Both the position numbers and the translations under genes were made by a program. Shown here in pieces: positions 1 to 4,512 of a DNA stretch of 6,809 bases. This stretch comes from Desulfobacteraceae bacterium (lineage in GTDB: Bacteria > Desulfobacterota > Desulfobacteria > Desulfobacterales > Desulfobacteraceae). Numbering within the stretch: position 1 is the stretch's first letter; each line of letters begins with the position of its first letter. Below the pieces are notes generated by a model. The model did not search any database and had not been told where the DNA came from. It was given only the letters and a program-made list of their open reading frames with translations. The DNA lies in NCBI GenBank assembly GCA_003354055.1, contig PIVQ01000391.1:1-6809 (forward strand), written 5' to 3'.

Positions 1-1
1 G

Positions 2-382
2 CTAGGCACCCATGTGATCTTCAATTTTCCCGCCTTTTGTCATGAGAAGATTGGCCACCTTTGCCGTATCAATGACAGAGCCGCCGCCAACGGAAATCAC
101 CATATCGCATTTGTGTTTTTTTCCCAGGGCGGCACACTCCTGGACGGTGGTAATCCTGGAGTTGGGGGGCACCTTGTCAAACACGGCGGCAATTTTGATA
201 TCGGTTTTTTTAAATCCGTCTTTGACCTTGTCAACAAGCCCTGTTTTTAAAAGGATTTCATCTGTTACCAGTAATGCGTTTCTTTTACCGAATCTGGCCA
301 CAGCACCGTCAATTGAATCAAGGATGCCGATACCATAGACCAGTTTTGTGGGGAGGGAAAACTCAAAATAATCTGGAAGCAT
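2..382 (-). CDS. Iron-containing alcohol dehydrogenase, N-terminal part ending at an in-frame TAG
   Basis: The 126 visible residues match the N-terminal NAD(P)-binding domain of group III (iron-dependent) alcohol dehydrogenases, which interconvert aldehydes and primary alcohols. The opening 'FEFSLPTKLVYGIG' is the usual family start. The nucleotide-binding signature GGGS lies at residues 99-102, inside 'VISVGGGSVIDTAK', with D106 and K109 conserved. The ATG at 382-380 has AAAGGA 6 nt upstream. Family members are about 380 residues long, but an in-frame TAG occupies positions 4-2, before the 'IPTTAGTGSE' segment and before all the iron ligands (Asp and three His). As it stands the product would lack the iron domain and be inactive. 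It may be a pseudogene, a sequencing error, or a readthrough case; only one base beyond the stop is visible. A role in reducing fatty aldehyde for the neighbouring wax ester synthase is possible but unproven. The family call is secure; the integrity of the gene is not. Confidence 0.82.
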   Translation of the reverse strand: MLPDYFEFSLPTKLVYGIGILDSIDGAVARFGKRNALLVTDEILLKTGLVDKVKDGFKKTDIKIAAVFDKVPPNSRITTVQECAALGKKHKCDMVISVGGGSVIDTAKVANLLMTKGGKIEDHMGA

Positions 383-506
383 TTTTTTTCCTTTATGCCT
401 GAATGGTGTTGATACGTTGAAATGAATTCGTAAATTGCCGTTTTCGAGCCTTTGCCGGGCCGGTGGCCAGCTGTCGGCGCGTAATTCCTCCTGGATCAGG
501 GTGCGT

Positions 507-546
507 AGCGAATCTCATAAACGATTTTCGATTTATGAGATTCGCT
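507..546. repeat. Perfect 15-bp inverted repeat (hairpin) in intergenic spacer
   Basis: Positions 507-521 (AGCGAATCTCATAAA) are exactly the reverse complement of 532-546, separated by 10 bases (CGATTTTCGA). Neither flank has a T-run of terminator length, so a standard intrinsic terminator is unlikely. The element sits in the 261-bp spacer between the PhaR-domain gene and the alcohol dehydrogenase gene, both on the minus strand. A dispersed palindromic repeat, a small mobile-element remnant, an mRNA processing hairpin, or a factor-binding site are all possible. The rest of the spacer (383-506 and 547-643) shows no convincing coding sequence. It does contain an orphan AGGAGG on the minus strand near 486-491 with no start codon behind it. 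Confidence 0.75.
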
Positions 547-623
547 TTAAGCCACGGCGTGCAGTTCTGCCGGGGCGCTATGGTTTCTTACAAGGTTATT
601 CAGAGAATCGGTGAAATTGCTGT

Positions 624-648
624 CCTTATATAATAAGGATCCCTTATT
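624..648. repeat. Two alternative small hairpins at the 3' end of the PhaR-domain gene
   Basis: ATAAGG at 633-638 can pair either with CCTTAT at 624-629 (3-nt loop) or with CCTTAT at 642-647 (3-nt loop). The second hairpin overlaps the stop codon of the minus-strand gene. There is no U-tract downstream, so this is at best a weak 3'-end structure rather than a recognised terminator. Confidence 0.3.
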
Positions 649-1222
649 CAACCCTTTCCCTTTCATGCAGGTCTTCAAACTGCGCAAGCTTTTCTTCGAG
701 GGTGTTGACGCGCTGGCTTAACTCCGCAACCTGATTTTTTGTGGCAAGATTTGTTGCGGATAAGACTTCTTTGAGCCTCGCATCCACGGTATCGGAAATC
801 CAGTCCTTTAGTGAGGTAGTATATCCGATGATCTCATTTTTCAGGCGGTTCCCCTCTGATTTTGAAATCTCCTTGTTCTTTACAAGGGTCTTAACCATGC
901 TGTCAATTTCATCTTCAGCCAGGGTAAAGGATTTCTGCCATAAAGAGACATACCGTTTTGCATAATCGGTCAGGGCGTTCCCGCCTTTCCGGAACAGCTG
1001 GATCAGAACACCGGAGGATACGGTTCCGCCGCCTGCCTTACCACTTGTCGTTGCAATCAGTCCCGACACAATTGAAGCGGTCAGATCTTCTCCTGTTTCA
1101 TTATCGATGATGACAATGTCTTCCCCCTGCTTGATCAGCTCGGAAAGTCGTTTTCTGGAGATGTATTTCTTATCTGTTGTGTCGTAAAGCTTCCTGTTTG
1201 CATACTTTTTTATATGGTGCAT
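644..1222 (-). CDS. PhaR-type DNA-binding domain fused to a phasin-like coiled-coil domain
   Basis: This 192-residue protein begins 'MHHIKKYANRKLYDT', the hallmark of the polyhydroxyalkanoate accumulation regulator (PhaR) DNA-binding N-terminus, which spans about residues 1-55. Residues 68-110 are helical. Residues 115-182 resemble the PhaF-like granule-associated phasin family (COG3937 type), with 'NKEISKSEGNRLKNEI' followed by 'TNLATKNQVAELSQRV' and a heptad-like leucine zipper. Known PhaR proteins repress phasin and synthase genes and also bind storage granules; that role is inferred here. The ATG at 1222-1220 is chosen because GGAGG lies 5 nt upstream and the family starts at this Met. 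A TTG at 1234 would overlap the ribosome binding site. It lies 95 bp downstream of the next PhaR-domain gene and may have its own promoter in that gap. No polyhydroxyalkanoate synthase is visible in the window, so the granule could contain another lipid. Confidence 0.85.
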   Translation of the reverse strand: MHHIKKYANRKLYDTTDKKYISRKRLSELIKQGEDIVIIDNETGEDLTASIVSGLIATTSGKAGGGTVSSGVLIQLFRKGGNALTDYAKRYVSLWQKSFTLAEDEIDSMVKTLVKNKEISKSEGNRLKNEIIGYTTSLKDWISDTVDARLKEVLSATNLATKNQVAELSQRVNTLEEKLAQFEDLHERERVE

Positions 1223-1227
1223 GTGAT

Positions 1228-1232
1228 CCTCC
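1228..1232 (-). promoter_or_regulatory. Ribosome binding site that fixes the start of the 192-residue PhaR-domain protein
   Basis: GGAGG on the minus strand lies 5 nt before the ATG at 1222-1220. The upstream in-frame TTG at 1234-1232 overlaps this Shine-Dalgarno sequence and has none of its own, so the shorter protein starting 'MHHIKKYAN' is preferred. That start also agrees with the family. Confidence 0.75.
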
Positions 1233-1268
1233 AAAGCAACCCTTAAGTTTTATTAGTGCAGGGCTATA

Positions 1269-1295
1269 TTTCTATGCTCTGGCAGTATTTGTCAA
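1269..1295 (-). promoter_or_regulatory. Possible internal promoter for the 192-residue PhaR-domain gene
   Basis: On the minus strand a perfect TTGACA (1295-1290) lies in the 95-bp gap between the two PhaR-domain genes. The best nearby -10 is TAGAAA (1274-1269) with a short 15-nt spacer, so the match is incomplete. The spacer includes TGCCAGAGCA (1284-1275), a TGC-N4-GCA palindrome that a repressor could bind between the promoter elements. Confidence 0.35.
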
Positions 1296-1317
1296 GGTGC
1301 TATGCTGATTTTGGAAA

Positions 1318-1842
1318 TTAAGCCTTTGGAGCATCATCCTTTTTTTCAGCAAACAGCTTGTCAGCGGTTTTGGGTGCAACAGCAGGGTTTGCGGGTGCGG
1401 CGGGCTTTGCTGCTTTTTTCTTGGGTGTCGCTGCCTTTGTCGCCTTTTTCTTGGTGGCTTTTTCCTGAGAAAGCTTCAGGGCATCGATCTTCTTGTTCAG
1501 CTCCTGGATATTTTTATCCAGTTTGGCCACCTGGTCCCGTGACGGCAGCTTTACAAGTTCCATGACCTTTTCAATTTTTGAATCGATCATTTCGCCGACC
1601 CATTTTACCAGCTTGTCTGTTTTCAGGAAGGGAAGCTCTGTTTTTTCTTTGGTCTTTTTTTTGCCTTCTTTTTTGGCAAACTGGGCAATAACCTTTGCCG
1701 TGATATCTTTTCCGGTCTTGGTCAGGGTCACTTTGATCTCCTCACCTTTTTCAATCATTTCCGCCAGTTTTTCCGGTTTGATGTATTTTTTTTCATCGAT
1801 GTTAAAAAAACGGCCGTTTGCATATTTTTTAATGTTCAGCAT
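1318..1842 (-). CDS. PhaR-like N-terminus, coiled coil and histone-H1-like basic tail (granule-associated protein)
   Basis: This 174-residue protein starts 'MLNIKKYANGRFFNID', a divergent copy of the PhaR DNA-binding motif (about residues 1-55) in which the usual 'NRKLYDT' is replaced by 'NGRFFNI'. Residues 72-98 form an amphipathic helix. Residues 99-123 ('LPSRDQVAKLDKNIQELNKK' onward) are a heptad coiled coil like that of PhaF/PhaI phasins. Residues 128-160 are Lys/Ala/Pro rich ('KKKATKAATPKKKAAKPAAP'), like the histone-H1-type tail of PhaF that binds DNA non-specifically. No complete catalytic domain is present. The ATG at 1842 has AAGGAGAG about 5 nt upstream. It starts 30 bp after the stop of the phasin-like gene, so the two are almost certainly co-transcribed. 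A likely role is tethering inclusions to the nucleoid and organising them; this is inferred from the PhaF analogy. Whether the altered N-terminus still binds DNA sequence-specifically is uncertain. Confidence 0.78.
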   Translation of the reverse strand: MLNIKKYANGRFFNIDEKKYIKPEKLAEMIEKGEEIKVTLTKTGKDITAKVIAQFAKKEGKKKTKEKTELPFLKTDKLVKWVGEMIDSKIEKVMELVKLPSRDQVAKLDKNIQELNKKIDALKLSQEKATKKKATKAATPKKKAAKPAAPANPAVAPKTADKLFAEKKDDAPKA

Positions 1843-1872
1843 GGTTCTCTCCTTCTCTTAATTAATGTGGGG

Positions 1873-2442
1873 TTATGCCTTTGAAAAGTCTTTGTTCAGG
1901 GCATCTACTTTTTTATTTACACCGTCTATACCTGCAACCAGGTTGTCAATTTCTTCTTTTGAGGGAAGATTCAGTTTTGAGGGGATGCAATTAATGCTGG
2001 AAGTGATCTTTTTTTCAATTGTCTTTTTCATGGGAATTTTGTCCAGTTGTTTTTTTCCCATTTCCTTGAATTCTTTAACAAGCAGTTTTGCGTCATTGTT
2101 GATGCCGTAATACACCTTTTTGGTTTCCACGTTTAATTTATCCAGTTTTTTACGGTAAGTCTGCTTTTTGTCCTCTACTTTTTTCTGGAAGGCTTTGATG
2201 CGGGCATCTTTTTCTTTCTCAATGGCTTCCCTGCTGTCGTCAATGAGGTCGTCTATGGTTTTAACCGGGTCTGCCTTGAGTTCTGAGAGGAATTCGCGAC
2301 CGGAATCAACCGGTTTTTTTACAAATTTTTCATTATATTCGCTGACCTTGTCTTCAATTTTACCTTTTGTTTCATTTATGGTTTTCGTCACATAAAATCT
2401 GGATTCTTTTTTTGCAGTTTTTGCGGTTTTTTTAGTTGCCAT
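1873..2442 (-). CDS. Phasin-like lysine-rich coiled-coil granule protein
   Basis: This 189-residue protein has no enzyme motif, transmembrane segment or signal peptide. It has a basic N-terminus ('MATKKTAKTAKK'), long charged helices through residues 20-140, and a C-terminal segment 'NLPSKEEIDNLVAGIDGVNK' ending in 'KKVDALNKDFSKA'. That last module resembles the oligomerisation zipper of PhaF/PhaI-type phasins and the matching segments of the two downstream proteins. Phasins coat the surface of storage inclusions. The start is set at ATG 2442-2440 because AGGAGA lies 8 nt upstream. A GTG further upstream at 2481 lacks a ribosome binding site and would add 13 residues unlike a phasin start. 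It is the first gene of the minus-strand set and has the strongest promoter in the window, fitting an abundant structural protein. The residue-level resemblance is modest, so 'phasin-like' is safer than a specific name. Confidence 0.72.
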   Translation of the reverse strand: MATKKTAKTAKKESRFYVTKTINETKGKIEDKVSEYNEKFVKKPVDSGREFLSELKADPVKTIDDLIDDSREAIEKEKDARIKAFQKKVEDKKQTYRKKLDKLNVETKKVYYGINNDAKLLVKEFKEMGKKQLDKIPMKKTIEKKITSSINCIPSKLNLPSKEEIDNLVAGIDGVNKKVDALNKDFSKA

Positions 2443-2450
2443 TGTTTTTA

Positions 2451-2456
2451 TCTCCT
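2451..2456 (-). promoter_or_regulatory. Ribosome binding site that fixes the start of the phasin-like protein
   Basis: AGGAGA on the minus strand lies 8 nt before the ATG at 2442-2440. The alternative upstream GTG at 2481 has no comparable sequence in front of it. Confidence 0.75.
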
Positions 2457-2487
2457 GAATTATTCGTATAAAGTCGATCACTATTTC

Positions 2488-2528
2488 TAACGCAGTGTGT
2501 CATGGGGAGAATATGATGCAGTGCGTTA
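2488..2528. promoter_or_regulatory. Imperfect inverted repeat over the phasin-gene promoter (candidate operator)
   Basis: Arms at 2488-2503 (TAACGCAGTGTGTCAT) and 2513-2528 (ATGATGCAGTGCGTTA) are reverse complements at 13 of 16 positions, with 9 bases between them. The right arm overlaps the -10 hexamer and the spacer, and the left arm begins at about the expected transcription start. A dimeric regulator bound here would block the promoter. The PhaR-domain proteins of this cluster are natural candidates for autoregulation, but the arms do not clearly match a PhaR site that I can recall exactly. Confidence 0.5.
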
Positions 2529-2538
2529 TAAATGTCAA
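2510..2538 (-). promoter_or_regulatory. Sigma-70-type promoter of the phasin-like gene set
   Basis: On the minus strand TTGACA (2538-2533, perfect -35) is followed after 17 nt by CATATT (2515-2510, 4 of 6 for the -10). Transcription would begin near 2503, giving a leader of about 60 nt before the ATG at 2442. It is the best promoter match in the window. Confidence 0.7.
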
Positions 2539-2580
2539 GATTAATTTTTACTTTTTTTTAAAATAAAGTTAAATTTAAAA
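2539..2580 (-). promoter_or_regulatory. A/T-tract upstream (UP-like) element of the phasin promoter
   Basis: The 42 bases immediately upstream of the TTGACA hexamer are almost entirely A and T, with phased A and T runs including an A8 on the minus strand (2559-2552). Such tracts raise promoter strength through the RNA polymerase alpha subunit. That would suit an abundant granule-coat protein. Confidence 0.5.
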
Positions 2581-2581
2581 C

Positions 2582-2595
2582 TGAGCGGTCGTTCA
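2582..2595. promoter_or_regulatory. TetR-family operator-like palindrome
   Basis: TGAGCGGTCGTTCA is a 14-bp semi-palindrome of the form TGA-N-CG-NN-CG-N-TCA, with 5 of 7 base pairs symmetric. This is the style of site bound by many TetR-family repressors, including fatty-acid and acyl-CoA-responsive ones. It lies about 80-90 bp upstream of the phasin start point and 185 bp before the wax ester synthase start codon. No TetR gene is present in the window. Confidence 0.35.
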
Positions 2596-2671
2596 AAAGT
2601 GCCTAAAATAAAGGACTTTCCAATGTTCTTAAAATATATTCATAGTTTCCCAAATTCAAAAATCTAAAGTG

Positions 2672-2700
2672 TTGCTTTTTCTTCGAGGGGGGGGTATGTA
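2672..2700 (+). promoter_or_regulatory. Weak candidate promoter with a G8 tract in its spacer
   Basis: TTGCTT (2672-2677) and TATGTA (2695-2700) are exactly 17 nt apart, and the spacer ends in eight consecutive G (2687-2694). Each hexamer matches only 3 of 6 consensus positions. It would place the start of transcription about 75 nt before the wax ester synthase ATG. No better plus-strand promoter was found in the region. Confidence 0.3.
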
Positions 2701-2741
2701 AGTTGTTGTTCGATGCAAAATTTCAGATTCTGTTGGTAAAT

Positions 2742-2771
2742 TAACTCGTTGTAACCCGTAGTAACTCGGAG
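2742..2771 (+). repeat. Three 10-bp tandem repeats ending in the ribosome binding site
   Basis: TAACTCGTTG, TAACCCGTAG and TAACTCGGAG follow each other without gaps; the second and third copies each match the first at 8 of 10 positions. The GGAGG at 2768-2772, which serves the ATG at 2780 with a 7-nt gap, begins in the third copy. The period equals about one helical turn, so a protein could bind all copies on one face of the DNA, or the repeats could act in the mRNA leader. Confidence 0.6.
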
Positions 2772-2779
2772 GAAAGCAC

Positions 2780-4471
2780 ATGTCAGAGACGATGACACAA
2801 GCAGATAATTTCTGGTTATCCATGGATGAGCCTGTCAATTTAATGGTGATCACAGGATTTTGGGAGTTTGAGGAACCTCTGGATTACAACCGGCTCTATG
2901 CCACTGTTGAGGCCCGTCTGGCATCCTTTCCCAGATTCAGGCAAAAGGTGGTCCGGCCGAGAACCGGCCTGGGATTGCCCAAGTGGGTGCCTGATCCCCA
3001 CTATGACTTAGCCTCTCATCTGCACCGTGTGGCCCTGCCTGCACCGGGTGATAAGAATGCGCTTTCCGCCATGATTTCTGGATTGATGACCACCTCCCTT
3101 GACCCCACAAAACCCCTGTGGAGTATGCATTTGATAGAAAATTACGGGAAGGGGTGTGCGCTTTTTTTCAAACTCCACCATTGCATCGCCGACGGGATTG
3201 CCCTCATGCATGTGCTCCATTCCACGGCAGATACGATACCGGATGCGCCCTGGCCCAAACCGGTTAAGCCGGAAACCTACAGAAAAAAGGCCTTTCCCCA
3301 GTTTTCCTTTGATTCAATGATATCCACTGCAAAGGATACCGTTCAAAAGGGGCAGGAGGTCAGCAAAGCCATATTAAAAGAGGTTGATAAGATTTCCGGT
3401 AATCCGGCCAGTCTTAAATGCATGATCAAAACAGCAGCCAGGCTTCCCGCTGATGTCGCCGATGTCTTGTCACGGCATACGGCCATGGGCTCGGATCCCA
3501 ATACCGCCTTTAAGGGCAAACTCCAGGTGGCTAAACAGGTTACCTGGACAGATCCCATTCCCCTTGACCGGGTTAAAAAACTGGGGAAGGCCATCAGTTC
3601 AGCTACTCTGAACGATGTGCTTATCGCAACGGTCACAGGGTCGATGCGGCGATATCTGAAAACAAAAAATACACCCATCAATGAACTGGACCTTCGGGTG
3701 ACGGTTCCTGTAAATGTGCGCAAGCCCGGTACGGAATTTGAGCTTGGAAACAAATTTTCCCTGGTTTTCCTGAAACTGCCCGTTTATCTGGAAGATCCTA
3801 TCTTAAGGCTCAAGGAAGTCCAGCGCAGAATGGATAAACTTAAAAAATCTCCGGACCCCTATGTGAATTTCGGCCTGCTGTCTGCCATTGGATTTTTCCC
3901 CACAAAACTTGCACAGAAGGCTGCCCAGTTTTTTGGAAACAAAGCCTCGGGGGTGATGACCAACGTGCCGGGGCCAAGAAAACCCCTTTATTTTGCAGGA
4001 AAGCAGATTTCCAACATCATGTTCTGGGTTCCCAGATCAGGGGTTGTAGGCTTAGGGATCAGTATCTTAAGCTACAACAACAAGGTGACCATTGGTATTG
4101 CCTCGGATAAAGGCTTGATGCCGGATCCGGAGGTCTTCCTGGAGGGCTTTGAGGATGAGTTCAACTATTTAATCGATATTGTCCAGTCCGGCAAAATTAA
4201 TGAAGGGCCTCTGGTTCTCCATGACAGGTTTGCTGAAAAGAAACAGGAAAAACAGACACCGGATGTGGACGAAAATAAAAGAAACGAAACCGTGAACGGC
4301 CGTTGCTCTGCCTTTACAAAAGCGGGCAAGCAATGCCGGAACAAGGCGGTTGCCGGAACTGCATATTGCCGGACCCACGGGCAAGGTCAGGGTGAAGACC
4401 AGAGTGAAGATCAGAGTGAGGACAGCCTTTTGAGTGATGTAAAACAGATCATGCGGGATCTTTCCGATTAG
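2780..4471 (+). CDS. Wax ester synthase / acyl-CoA:diacylglycerol acyltransferase (WS/DGAT) with Cys/His C-terminal extension
   Basis: The enzyme transfers an acyl group from acyl-CoA to a fatty alcohol (wax ester) or to diacylglycerol (triacylglycerol), usually at the membrane or inclusion surface. The catalytic HHxxxDG motif is intact at residues 133-139 (HHCIADG). Other family landmarks are PLW at 112-114, ND at 278-279, NVPGP at 395-399 and the late GIS at 427-429. The ATG at 2780 has GGAGG 7 nt upstream. At 563 residues it is longer than the usual 450-500. The acyltransferase fold ends near residue 480. It is followed by a charged linker, a Cys/His module at 508-534 (C509, C519, C530, H533) and a tail with a Glu-Asp-Gln-Ser repeat. 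The module resembles short, probably zinc-binding, domains of unknown function seen at the ends of unrelated proteins. The gene leads a probable operon, with the ferredoxin starting 41 bp later. The WS/DGAT call is secure; the preferred acceptor cannot be told from sequence, though the reductase downstream favours wax ester. Confidence 0.95.
   Translation: MSETMTQADNFWLSMDEPVNLMVITGFWEFEEPLDYNRLYATVEARLASFPRFRQKVVRPRTGLGLPKWVPDPHYDLASHLHRVALPAPGDKNALSAMISGLMTTSLDPTKPLWSMHLIENYGKGCALFFKLHHCIADGIALMHVLHSTADTIPDAPWPKPVKPETYRKKAFPQFSFDSMISTAKDTVQKGQEVSKAILKEVDKISGNPASLKCMIKTAARLPADVADVLSRHTAMGSDPNTAFKGKLQVAKQVTWTDPIPLDRVKKLGKAISSATLNDVLIATVTGSMRRYLKTKNTPINELDLRVTVPVNVRKPGTEFELGNKFSLVFLKLPVYLEDPILRLKEVQRRMDKLKKSPDPYVNFGLLSAIGFFPTKLAQKAAQFFGNKASGVMTNVPGPRKPLYFAGKQISNIMFWVPRSGVVGLGISILSYNNKVTIGIASDKGLMPDPEVFLEGFEDEFNYLIDIVQSGKINEGPLVLHDRFAEKKQEKQTPDVDENKRNETVNGRCSAFTKAGKQCRNKAVAGTAYCRTHGQGQGEDQSEDQSEDSLLSDVKQIMRDLSD
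4387..4422 (+). repeat. Three 12-bp tandem repeats in the 3' end of the WS/DGAT gene
   Basis: TCAGGGTGAAGA, CCAGAGTGAAGA and TCAGAGTGAGGA are consecutive and in frame. They encode the acidic stretch 'GEDQSEDQSED' after the Cys/His module. The copies may vary in number between strains without breaking the reading frame. Confidence 0.65.
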
Positions 4472-4512
4472 ACCTGTGAAAGCCTATATTCGATTCAAAA
4501 GGGGCAGTTGCC

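Larger units (their letters stand above)
2443..2779. other. Divergent intergenic regulatory region (337 bp)
   Basis: This gene-free stretch separates the minus-strand phasin-like set from the plus-strand wax ester operon. It is strongly A/T rich in its middle part. It contains the phasin promoter with an A/T upstream element, an inverted repeat around that promoter's -10 and start point, a TetR-operator-like palindrome, a G8 tract, and three 10-bp tandem repeats next to the plus-strand start codon. No coding sequence in it is convincing. Confidence 0.8.

Noticed and set aside
507..546. Intrinsic terminator for the minus-strand granule-protein genes
   Set aside because: The stem is strong, but no T-run follows on either strand, so it is listed as a repeat rather than a terminator.
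1493..1861. 122-codon open frame on the plus strand over the PhaR/H1-like gene
   Set aside because: It is the antisense of a lysine-rich coding sequence (AAA/AAG read as TTT/CTT), giving a Phe/Ser-rich product with no family resemblance. The minus-strand gene has a ribosome binding site and a recognisable motif.
2443..2481. Longer start (GTG at 2481) for the phasin-like protein
   Set aside because: No ribosome binding site precedes it, whereas AGGAGA stands 8 nt before the ATG at 2442; the extra 13 residues do not look like a phasin N-terminus.
2656..2853. Minus-strand open frame spanning the WS/DGAT start
   Set aside because: It overlaps the divergent regulatory region and the WS/DGAT start, shows no recognisable domain, and contains the translated G-tract as a proline run.
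3343..3753. 136-codon open frame on the minus strand inside the WS/DGAT gene
   Set aside because: It lies wholly within a clear WS/DGAT coding region, has no family resemblance, and is best explained as a chance open frame.
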